In this document: piece by piece, positions 1 to 5,911 of the stretch
How positions within the stretch are numbered: the first letter of the stretch is position 1
Layout: each line of letters starts with the position of its first letter
Source: Anaerolineae bacterium
GTDB taxonomy: Bacteria; Chloroflexota; Anaerolineae; Aggregatilineales; Phototrophicaceae
DNA: 5,915 nucleotides
Reading direction: 5' to 3'
NCBI GenBank assembly: GCA_025454675.1
Contig: JALONZ010000147.1
Span: forward strand, 1 to 5,915
Notes under the pieces: generated by a model
The model's database searches: none
What the model was told of the DNA's origin: nothing
Seen by the model: only the letters and a program-made list of their open reading frames with translations
Translations under genes and position numbers: made by a program

Positions 1-2
1 TG

Positions 3-101
3 CTGGGCGCAAAAATTGACATGCCCGCCTCGCACGGCACATTCAAACAAGCAGGCAAAATGGATTCATCGGATAAGCCCGAAAATTTGCCGTTGTTATG
101 A
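3..101 (+). CDS. 3' end of an unidentified upstream gene (5' end outside window)
   Basis: The frame starting at base 3 stays open to a TGA at 99-101. Its tail reads LGAKIDMPASHGTFKQAG followed by a polar stretch ending in NLPLL. Its codons resemble those of the permease downstream. The other two frames look worse: frame 2 stops at once, and frame 1 gives a Cys- and Lys-rich peptide ending at 105. The stop lies 19 bases before the permease start on the same strand, so co-transcription with the permease is likely. I do not recognise the family from 32 residues. It could be another component of the peptide-transport operon, but nothing in the tail proves that. The frame itself is only moderately certain because so little is visible. 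Confidence 0.45.
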   Translation: MGAKIDMPASHGTFKQAGKMDSSDKPENLPLL

Positions 102-106
102 GTAAT

Positions 107-113
107 CGAAAGG
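107..113 (+). promoter_or_regulatory. Ribosome binding site of the ABC permease
   Basis: CGAAAGG lies seven bases upstream of the ATG at 121, in the short gap after the upstream stop codon. It is a modest purine-rich Shine-Dalgarno match and supports this ATG as the start, which also places the conserved N-terminal membrane helix at the beginning of the protein. Confidence 0.5.
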
Positions 114-120
114 CTCACCT

Positions 121-1068
121 ATGACACGCTACCTCATCCGCAGGCTGATTTTGCTCGCCTTCACACTACTGGTCACATCCATCATCATTTTCGCGCTCAC
201 TCAATTGCTACCCGGTGATATTGCCCGCCTCATTTTAGGACGTGACGCATCACCAGTCGCACTCGAAGAATTTCGGGTGGCAAACGGACTTGACCAACCA
301 ATTCCCATGCAATATGTCTCGTGGCTGACCAACTTTTTGCGCGGTGATTGGGGTAATTCGTATGATAGGGGCAATTTTGAAATTTATCCGCATGTGATGA
401 CCCGCCTCGAAAATTCGCTCCGATTAGCCATCTATACCCTGCTGATTGCCGTCCCAACCGCCATTTTATTAGGCATCATTGCCGCTTTGCGCCGTGATGG
501 ATTGCTGGATAGCCTCATCTCCATCGGCACATTAGCCGTTGTTGGATTACCCGAATTTGTGACCGCCATCATCCTCATCAATGTATTGGGTGGCGCAGGT
601 AGCCCATTTTCATCCACTGCGCTGGTCTCATCCGATATGGCATTTAGCGATTGGATTCGCATCCTCACCCTGCCCGCTCTCACCGCCACATTCGTCTTGT
701 TGGCATATATCACCCGCATGACCCGCGCAGGCGTGATTGATGAGATGAACAAGCAATATGTCCGCACTGCAATTTTGAAGGGGTTGCCGCCGCGTGTGGT
801 GATATTCAAGCATGTGTTACGCAATGCGCTTTTGCCCACGATAACCGTGATTGCCATCAGCACAGGCTGGTTGATTGGTGGTCTGGTGGTGGTGGAACAA
901 GTCTTTAATTATCCGGGCTTGGGGCGCGAATTGGTTCAGGCGGTGAAAAGCAAAAACATCCCCCTCATTCAAGCCTTAGTCATCATCACCGTATTTTTTT
1001 ACGCCTTCTCAAATCTTCTCGCCGATTTGGTGTATGGCTTACTCAATCCACGCATTCGCTACGAATGA
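121..1068 (+). CDS. ABC transporter permease, DppB/OppB family (peptide/nickel type)
   Basis: This is an inner-membrane permease subunit of a peptide/nickel-type ABC importer, which forms the translocation channel with a second permease and is driven by cytoplasmic ATPases. At 315 aa it is full length for the family. About six hydrophobic segments are visible, near residues 9-29, 101-121, 132-155, 178-199, 236-260 and 281-306. The family-typical external stretch GLDQPIPMQYVSWLTNFLRG spans residues 56-75. The EAA-type ATPase-contact loop begins YVRTAILKGLPPRVVIFKH at 213-231, followed by RNALLP. The VFNYPGLGREL motif is at 261-271, and the protein ends LNPRIRY, as DppB/OppB proteins do. It is probably co-transcribed with the partial gene upstream. 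No DppC-type permease, ATPase or binding protein follows, because the next gene runs the other way; those partners must lie upstream or elsewhere. The substrate (dipeptide, oligopeptide, nickel or sugar) cannot be read from the permease alone, so I give no gene symbol. Confidence 0.95.
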   Translation: MTRYLIRRLILLAFTLLVTSIIIFALTQLLPGDIARLILGRDASPVALEEFRVANGLDQPIPMQYVSWLTNFLRGDWGNSYDRGNFEIYPHVMTRLENSLRLAIYTLLIAVPTAILLGIIAALRRDGLLDSLISIGTLAVVGLPEFVTAIILINVLGGAGSPFSSTALVSSDMAFSDWIRILTLPALTATFVLLAYITRMTRAGVIDEMNKQYVRTAILKGLPPRVVIFKHVLRNALLPTITVIAISTGWLIGGLVVVEQVFNYPGLGRELVQAVKSKNIPLIQALVIITVFFYAFSNLLADLVYGLLNPRIRYE

Positions 1069-2067
1069 TTATTCTTTCTCATTCAGGCGTTTTTGCCAAC
1101 GGCTATGTAGGCGTTGATAGGTCATCTCGCTAATTTCACCATTAGCAAGGCGCACATCGAGCTGGTCGAGCAATTCACGAATTTCATCCGCCGTCATTTT
1201 ATCCGGGTCTACCATCTCGACAGGCTTTTGTGGGGGCGGTGGTGGGGTTGGCACAGGCATAATTGGTAGAGGTGGCATTTGCTTGCGAGAACGCAAATTT
1301 GACCAGTCAGCTTTTTGGTCACGGATGCGCTCTAGCGTATCACTGGGAGGTGGGATGGTGTTGCGTTTGACGCTGGGATAGTCAAATTCGGGTTTGGGCA
1401 ATGTGGCTAATGCGGCTTGGGCGCGACTTTTCACCCATTTGCTATTATCGCTAGTGGCGACTTTTTGCAAGGCGGGATAGGCTTTTTCGGCTTTGAGTTC
1501 GCCTAATATATCCGCACATGCTCCGCGAATGGTGCTATTGCCATGTGCTAACCCCTCTATAAGGGTATCTACCCCACTATCAGCCAATGCCAAAAAGATT
1601 TGCTTGCCCAAAATACGGATTTCATCTGATGAATCGGCTAGTAAATCCAAAAATGGCTTCGCAGAAATTTCGGTTGTGCGCCCCAATTCACCTAATGCTA
1701 CGGTTGAAGCCAACCGAACATCCTTATTTTCATCTTTAAGCAATAGCATCAATGGCGTTAAGGCTTGTGGGTCGCGCAATTTTCCCAATGCTTCGGCAAC
1801 GGCTTGGCGTACCAATGGATGAATATCTTCTGCGCCCAATAATAAGGCGGGTAAGGCGCGGGCATCGCCAATTTTGCCCAATGCTTCCGCACTCAATTTG
1901 CGCGGACGATAGGCAAACGCATGACTATTATCGGGTGTCGTCAAAATGCGCGATAAAGGGTCTACAGCGCGGGCATCACGCATATCACCCAAATCTATAA
2001 TGGCATTTTCGCGCAATTTGGGACTACTAAGGGCAGAAATCAAACTGGCTAAACGGTCATCCGACAT
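1069..2067 (-). CDS. HEAT-repeat (PBS-lyase-type) protein with SHOCT-like C-terminus
   Basis: This 332-aa protein is predicted to be soluble and cytoplasmic, with no signal peptide or membrane helix. Residues about 16-225 form six or seven short HEAT-like helical repeats of the type annotated as PBS-lyase HEAT repeats. Examples are AEALGKIGDARALPALL at 60-76, AEALGKLRDPQALTPLMLLL at 91-110 and ADILGELKAEKAYPALQKVA at 185-204. Such repeats build a curved protein-binding solenoid and usually act as scaffolds; a phycobilin lyase role is not implied. A linker rich in proline (PLPIMPVPTPPPPPQKP, 266-282) leads to residues 287-332. There an L-x-x-L, GEIS, Y-x-x-L, W-x-x-RL pattern resembles the SHOCT (short C-terminal) oligomerisation domain. 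It is the last gene of a three-gene operon, 12 bases after its neighbour, and its stop codon abuts the stop of the convergent permease. A scaffold role for the membrane proteins encoded upstream is inference from operon position. Confidence 0.9.
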   Translation of the reverse strand: MSDDRLASLISALSSPKLRENAIIDLGDMRDARAVDPLSRILTTPDNSHAFAYRPRKLSAEALGKIGDARALPALLLGAEDIHPLVRQAVAEALGKLRDPQALTPLMLLLKDENKDVRLASTVALGELGRTTEISAKPFLDLLADSSDEIRILGKQIFLALADSGVDTLIEGLAHGNSTIRGACADILGELKAEKAYPALQKVATSDNSKWVKSRAQAALATLPKPEFDYPSVKRNTIPPPSDTLERIRDQKADWSNLRSRKQMPPLPIMPVPTPPPPPQKPVEMVDPDKMTADEIRELLDQLDVRLANGEISEMTYQRLHSRWQKRLNEKE

Positions 2068-2072
2068 CAGAA

Positions 2073-2078
2073 CACCTC
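2073..2078 (-). promoter_or_regulatory. Ribosome binding site of the HEAT-repeat gene
   Basis: On the minus strand GAGGTG lies five bases before the ATG at 2067-2065, inside the 12-base gap after the stop of the preceding gene (TAA at 2082-2080). It is the clearest Shine-Dalgarno sequence in the window. It fixes the start codon and indicates independent ribosome loading on the third gene. Confidence 0.7.
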
Positions 2079-2079
2079 A

Positions 2080-2697
2080 TTAAAATAGGGGCAAGTTATC
2101 TACTTTGATGATACCACGCGATGATAATATCACAAACGCCGCCCAACAAAAACACATCCACATTATCGTGAAGGCAAACCGATGAATCTCTTTCATTTTG
2201 GGGATATTCGCCATCGCAACCACCCCCAAAAACCCAATCCCCGCAAGGATGAGTGAGGGCATTTGCAAGCGTGAAAATGCAGGGATAAATAAAATACCAA
2301 TGATTGACACCCACGCCCAGTCTGGGATGATTTGGCGGACAGCATTTTTCTGACGTTTTTGACGATGGTCATCCTGAATTTGTTTGCGCTTGAATGTGGT
2401 CGCACCATCATAATCGGGATTCAGTTTTGGCATGGGGGTATCGGCTTGGGATACGGAGTGAGATTGCACCCGTTCCCCATCTATCAACAAACTAACGCGA
2501 ATCCCTGCATCGGTTTGTATCATCTGAATGGTTGCTTGGTGCTTATTCACCATAAAGTTATAGGCTTGTCCCTTTTGGGTCAATTTTGGCGTTAGCGCGA
2601 CAGGTTTATCATTCACCAAAACCACAGGCGGGGTTTTTTGTGGGTCACATGACACGGTATACGATTTACCAGCGCGTTCAAATTGCCAAATTTTCAT
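2080..2697 (-). CDS. Membrane protein with N-terminal FAIM-like beta domain and three TM helices
   Basis: I recognise no characterised homologue for this 205-aa protein. Residues 1-80 look like a small beta-sandwich: IWQFERAGKSYTVSC, then PPVVLVNDKPV, then YNFMVNKHQATIQMI, then IRVSLLIDGERV. This strand order (W-x-F...GK-x-Y-x-V, V-x-VND/DGK, F-x-V...A-x-I-x-I, Y/V-x-L-x-I-DG) recalls the domain of eukaryotic FAIM1. The resemblance is by eye and unproven. A basic linker (FKRKQIQDDHRQKRQKN, 102-118) leads to three hydrophobic helices near 127-143, 148-164 and 174-192. The positive-inside rule puts the N-terminal domain in the cytoplasm and the C-terminus outside. The start ATG overlaps the TGA of the preceding VWA gene (ATGA, minus strand), and AAAGGA at 2712-2707 provides a ribosome binding site. 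This strongly suggests translational coupling and probably matched amounts of the two membrane proteins. Confidence 0.85.
   Translation of the reverse strand: MKIWQFERAGKSYTVSCDPQKTPPVVLVNDKPVALTPKLTQKGQAYNFMVNKHQATIQMIQTDAGIRVSLLIDGERVQSHSVSQADTPMPKLNPDYDGATTFKRKQIQDDHRQKRQKNAVRQIIPDWAWVSIIGILFIPAFSRLQMPSLILAGIGFLGVVAMANIPKMKEIHRFAFTIMWMCFCWAAFVILSSRGIIKVDNLPLF
2694..2697 (-). promoter_or_regulatory. ATGA stop-start overlap coupling the VWA and FAIM-like genes
   Basis: On the minus strand the four bases ATGA contain both the start codon of the 205-aa membrane protein and the TGA stop of the VWA protein. AAAGGA lies nine bases upstream, within the VWA coding sequence. This is the usual arrangement for translation re-initiation. 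Confidence 0.8.
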
Positions 2698-5549
2698 GAT
2701 GATGTGTCCTTTGGTTGGCGTTTCTTCTGCAATAGGCGTGCGCCAATATTCGTCTCTTCGGCGGAAGCATCCGATGATGATTCAACAGGTGGTTGTGGCT
2801 CATTGGCGGGTATGGTGGGTTGTGATGTGATGGTTTTAGGTAAATTGGTCACTTCGATGGTGGCAGAAGCGCGAACACGGTCACGGGCAGAACGCAACGT
2901 CGCCAGCCGTCCCTGATGGTCACTTGTCACCAATTTATTACGCCGTAAATAGGTCATCAAACGGCGTATATCACTCATCGTCACAATCAAACGGCGCACG
3001 GCAATATCAAATGGCAACAAAATTAGCACCAACAATAACAATAAGGGCGCAATCGGCACAAATCGCGCACTTTTGGTTTCGGTCAATTCAAATGGTCGGT
3101 TAAAATCATCTACGATTTTGATACCCCCTGTGAGTTGCGCGATGTTCTCCAATAACGTTTCATCTATATCGCGGATACGATATTCATCTGAATAACTGAG
3201 TACCCACCCCGTTGTTTGAGTGAGCGATAAGTCATCGGCAAAACCATCGGCGGTATTGGTCATCCGCAAAAAATATGCGCCTTCATCTTGTGGGATAAAT
3301 TCCCCAACATAACTACCCGGTGCCACTTGACGCAATATCACCCGTGTGGCGCTATTATCAGGGGATTCACTGTAGACCACATTCGATTGCAATGCCAACC
3401 CATTCAAAAAACGTCCTTCATCATCACGCGCATCCACCAAAATTTGCGCCACCCCATCTTGATAAACCACCCGTGTCTCTAAATTTTCGCTCCTGCCTTC
3501 GGTGATTGTCCAGCGTATCGTTTGCCCCCAAAAGCGCGAAAATCCATCCCACGATACCCAATCCGCACCCCAACGCGAGGTTGCATCACTGGTAAATGCC
3601 ACCGTGCGCCCCAATCCATATTGCCATGTGGCGAGGATGGGGTCGGAAAAAGGTTCAAATCCGCGCATCACCACTTGGGCGGCAGGGCGCGGTGTGGTGG
3701 CAACATACCCATATAATGTGGGTAAACCATCAATACCCTGCAAAATAGGGTGGTTAAATGTGGTCGGTGTAAAGGGTTGTTCTTGGATATAAGAACGGGT
3801 TGCAAGTACCGTTTCGAGGGTAAAAATGGATGGGATGCTTGACGCATCAGGGATACGATGATAATTTCCCCCACCCACTTGTGCCATTTGTGGCAAAAAC
3901 GAGGCTTCATCCGCCCCAATTGAAATCACCGAAACCGTCACGCCATTTTCTTCATACAAGGCTTGGGTAAGGGGAATCAACCCTGCCGAATTTGCCCCGC
4001 CATCCGTCAATAAGATGATATGTTTTACCTCTGCGGGTTCTAAAACGATACTTTCAGAGACCAAGCGCATCCCCGCAATGATACTCGTCCCACCACTAGC
4101 GCGTAGTGTACCCACTTGACGTTGCAAGCGCACACGGTCTTCAACATCCTGAAAAGGCGCAATCCAATAGGCTTCGTTATCAAATGACCCAACTGCGGCG
4201 CGGTCTGTCGGTTGTAGAAAGTCTAATGAACGGATAATTGCCTCTTTTGCCAATTCAATATATGGGATGCCATCATCAGTTAATGCGCCCATACTGCCAG
4301 AACGGTCTATCATATACGCAATCGTTAGGCGTGGGAGGCGTTCTTGGTCTTTGATTTGCATTTCAACCGGCAAAACATCTTCTAATGGGGTGCGATAATA
4401 CCCGCCCAACCCATAGGCATTATCGCCACCAATCACCACCAACCCACCGCCTAAATCGCTGATATAGGCGCGTAAATTCTCCATGCGCTGATTTGTCAGG
4501 CGGGTAGCAGGCACATTAACCAATATCACACTGTCATACAGTGCCAACCCTGCTGATGTGGTTGGGAAAGATTCGGCGGGGATAATCGTCACCTCTAAAC
4601 CATTTTCTTCGAGTGCAGGTACAATATATCGCGCATTTTCTTCGCCATTTTCGCCCGTCACAACCAAAATGCGCGGGATACCCTCCACACGGGTGAATGC
4701 CGATAGGGTATTATTTTCAAAAAAACGGTCAGTTTCGTCTATTTGCACCTTAAAATCGCGGAATCCCGATTCACCACTGCGTAACGGGACGGTGTAATTA
4801 TTTTCACCCTCACGCACAGTCACCACTTCCCGATAAATTTCTTCATCCGATGACAAAATCCGCATGGTGACATCGGTTGTGTAATTGGCGGTTAGTGTCA
4901 CAATCAGGTTAAATTCTTGATTTTCGTTTAGGCGTGGAGGGACATCTACGGCGGAAATTTCAACATCGGGGATGACGGGGGTGCGTTCAAACAGGATATA
5001 ATCAATTTCAATCCCCACCGATTGCGCCAACTGGGCGGCATTTAGGGCATCCCCCACTGTGGATAAGCCATCACTAAAAATGACCATTCGGCGCACCGCA
5101 TCTTCGGGCAGTAGTGCCAAACCCAACCGAATCGCCGCCTCGATGTTGCTATTGCCCCCATTCGGTTGGCTACGGATGGGCGCTAATTCACGGCTATTGC
5201 TCATCGTGCGGACGACTTGCGCCTCTGCACCAAAAACAATAATGCCTGCAAGGTCATCGGGACGCATGGTTTGTAGAGATTGACGGATATAGGCTTCAGC
5301 AGATGCTTGTGCCACCCCGCCCAAGCTATCTGATGAATCTATTAAAAAGACGACCGCCGAGCGATTCGCCGATTGCACCAATTGCGCCCCCGCCAGTGAC
5401 ATCACCAACAGGATGAATAGCAAAAAGCGTAAAAATAGGCTACTGCCATCACGCACACGCCGAAATGGATTGCGCGGGAATCCCAAATACCCCACAACAG
5501 GCAAAATGAGGAGTAATAACCATAACGCTGAGGGGGTTGTAAAAATCAT
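2694..5549 (-). CDS. Membrane-anchored protein with two VWA domains and a GATase-like domain
   Basis: This 951-aa protein opens the operon. Two N-terminal helices (about 7-24 and 37-57) are joined by an Arg-rich loop, FRRVRDG. VWA domain 1 (about 64-190) carries a metal-site (MIDAS) motif, DSSDS at 71-75, with Ser134 in the usual Thr position and FSDG at 158-161. A beta-sandwich spans about 195-285. A class I GATase-like segment from 292 (RILVVTGENGEENARYIVPA) to about 395 includes GGGLVVIGGDNAYGLGG but has no nucleophile Cys. VWA domain 2 (about 408-580) has a complete MIDAS: DRSGS at 415-419, Thr488 in GGTS, and LLTDG at 513-517. The GATase-like part resumes at 598-680 (NHPILQGIDGLP, then WQYGLGRTVAFTSD and a Trp-rich end). 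A further beta region reaches 785. A third helix (about 832-850) precedes a very basic cytoplasmic tail and a Pro/Ser/Glu-rich end. Positive charges put residues 58-831 outside the membrane. Architecture resembles BatA-like and GATase1-like VWA proteins. Metal-dependent protein binding is likely; the specific role is unknown. An in-frame TAA lies two codons upstream of the ATG, so the start cannot move further out. Confidence 0.93.
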   Translation of the reverse strand: MIFTTPSALWLLLLILPVVGYLGFPRNPFRRVRDGSSLFLRFLLFILLVMSLAGAQLVQSANRSAVVFLIDSSDSLGGVAQASAEAYIRQSLQTMRPDDLAGIIVFGAEAQVVRTMSNSRELAPIRSQPNGGNSNIEAAIRLGLALLPEDAVRRMVIFSDGLSTVGDALNAAQLAQSVGIEIDYILFERTPVIPDVEISAVDVPPRLNENQEFNLIVTLTANYTTDVTMRILSSDEEIYREVVTVREGENNYTVPLRSGESGFRDFKVQIDETDRFFENNTLSAFTRVEGIPRILVVTGENGEENARYIVPALEENGLEVTIIPAESFPTTSAGLALYDSVILVNVPATRLTNQRMENLRAYISDLGGGLVVIGGDNAYGLGGYYRTPLEDVLPVEMQIKDQERLPRLTIAYMIDRSGSMGALTDDGIPYIELAKEAIIRSLDFLQPTDRAAVGSFDNEAYWIAPFQDVEDRVRLQRQVGTLRASGGTSIIAGMRLVSESIVLEPAEVKHIILLTDGGANSAGLIPLTQALYEENGVTVSVISIGADEASFLPQMAQVGGGNYHRIPDASSIPSIFTLETVLATRSYIQEQPFTPTTFNHPILQGIDGLPTLYGYVATTPRPAAQVVMRGFEPFSDPILATWQYGLGRTVAFTSDATSRWGADWVSWDGFSRFWGQTIRWTITEGRSENLETRVVYQDGVAQILVDARDDEGRFLNGLALQSNVVYSESPDNSATRVILRQVAPGSYVGEFIPQDEGAYFLRMTNTADGFADDLSLTQTTGWVLSYSDEYRIRDIDETLLENIAQLTGGIKIVDDFNRPFELTETKSARFVPIAPLLLLLVLILLPFDIAVRRLIVTMSDIRRLMTYLRRNKLVTSDHQGRLATLRSARDRVRASATIEVTNLPKTITSQPTIPANEPQPPVESSSDASAEETNIGARLLQKKRQPKDTSS

Positions 5550-5585
5550 GGCTTATTGTCCAATTATCAAACAGAATATCCCCAT

Positions 5586-5594
5586 ATTGTAACA
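5586..5594 (-). promoter_or_regulatory. Candidate extended -10 promoter of the VWA operon
   Basis: On the minus strand TGTTACAAT reads as an extended -10 element (TGn plus TACAAT, five of six matches to TATAAT). It lies about 36 bases upstream of the VWA start codon and would give a leader of roughly 30 bases. No good -35 hexamer stands 16-18 bases further upstream (ATGAAG or TGAAGT are poor), which extended -10 promoters can tolerate. The ribosome binding site of the VWA gene is also weak: only GGACA is visible before the ATG. Motif only; such matches occur by chance in AT-rich spacers. Confidence 0.35.
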
Positions 5595-5646
5595 AACGAT
5601 TGTGGAAACTTCATGGAGAAATGTGAAATGATGATGTATTGTCGTA

Positions 5647-5668
5647 GGGGCTTGCCATGGCAAGCCCC
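5647..5668. repeat. Perfect 22-bp palindrome
   Basis: The sequence GGGGCTTGCCA is followed immediately by its exact reverse complement, TGGCAAGCCCC, giving two perfect 11-base arms with no spacer. No T-run follows on either strand, so it does not look like an intrinsic terminator. The preceding GTCGTAGGGGC and the symmetric GC-rich core resemble palindromic intergenic repeats common in Chloroflexota and cyanobacterial genomes. It lies about 100 bases upstream of the VWA start codon, so a regulator operator is the alternative. Confidence 0.7.
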
Positions 5669-5701
5669 ATATACAGAAACTTAACAACAAAATTACTTTT
5701 T

Positions 5702-5733
5702 GACCTCACCCCCCAGCCCCCTCTCCAAATTGG
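5702..5733. repeat. C-rich dispersed-repeat-like block
   Basis: GACCTCACCCCCCAGCCCC continues as CCTCTCCAAATTGG. Near-identical C-rich strings recur between genes in many cyanobacterial and Chloroflexota genomes and often appear as spurious 'LTPQPPLQ' peptides, as here. In the common form CCTCTCC is followed by the inverted GGAGAGG; here only CCAAATTGG is seen before unrelated sequence, so this copy may be truncated. The assignment relies on recall of the motif, since only one copy is in the window. Confidence 0.5.
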
Positions 5734-5777
5734 CTATGCCTTACCCACATCTTTGGCATTAGGGACAATCCATTCTC

Positions 5778-5799
5778 GGCAGATGCTAAAGCATCCGCC
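5778..5799. repeat. Small hairpin (GGC-GATGC stem, TAAA loop)
   Basis: GATGC at 5782-5786 pairs with GCATC at 5791-5795 around the loop TAAA. After one A/C mismatch, GGC at 5778-5780 pairs with GCC at 5797-5799. No T-run follows. It sits 12 bases before the large inverted repeat and is probably part of the same repeated element. Confidence 0.55.
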
Positions 5800-5811
5800 T
5801 ATTCGATTTAG

Positions 5812-5873
5812 AAGCGCACTAAAGGGGCTAAAAATCCGACCATGTGTACGGTTTTAGCGCCTTTAGTGCGCTT
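5812..5873. repeat. Long inverted repeat: 22-base arms, 21 of 22 paired
   Basis: The left arm (5812-5833) begins AAGCGCACTAAAGG and the right arm (5852-5873) is its reverse complement except for one G-G mismatch (5826 against 5859). Inside, after a two-base bulge (AT, 5834-5835), CCG at 5836-5838 pairs with CGG at 5849-5851 around a ten-base loop. The near-perfect pairing is far beyond chance. It could be a miniature inverted-repeat element, a structured RNA, or a strong transcription barrier. The only nearby T-run, TTTT at 5880, is weak evidence for a terminator. Confidence 0.75.
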
Positions 5874-5875
5874 AC

Positions 5876-5911
5876 AGGCTTTTGCCTAGCAGGGTTGTTT
5901 TAACACCCTGC
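5876..5911. repeat. Two adjacent small hairpins at the right edge
   Basis: AGGC-TTTT-GCCT spans 5876-5887. It is followed by GCAGGGT at 5889-5895 pairing with ACCCTGC at 5905-5911, with possible further GTT/AAC pairing inside. Both directly continue the hairpin series begun at 5778. The second could be a terminator for a gene beyond the window, but no T-run is visible before the sequence ends. Confidence 0.5.

Noticed and set aside
432..863. 143-codon open frame on the minus strand inside the permease gene
   Set aside because: It lies wholly antisense to a clear full-length permease, and its peptide is Met/Arg/Ala-rich with no recognisable domain, as expected for a shadow frame.
994..1000. 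Run of seven T in the permease gene as a frameshift or terminator site
   Set aside because: The reading frame continues through the run to the expected family C-terminus (LNPRIRY), and no GC-rich hairpin precedes the run.
1493..1822. 109-codon open frame on the + strand opposite the HEAT-repeat gene
   Set aside because: It is antisense to repeats that clearly encode HEAT helices, and the peptide has low-complexity Ser/Asn composition typical of a shadow frame.
3502..3792. 96-codon and other short + strand frames opposite the VWA gene
   Set aside because: The minus-strand protein is continuous and has conserved motifs through this region; the + frames have no domain and no ribosome binding site of note.
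5647..5668. Palindrome as an intrinsic terminator
   Set aside because: No T-run follows the stem on either strand.
5657..5857. 66-codon + strand frame in the intergenic region
   Set aside because: It starts inside the perfect palindrome, translates the C-rich repeat and one arm of a long inverted repeat, and shows no protein-like pattern.
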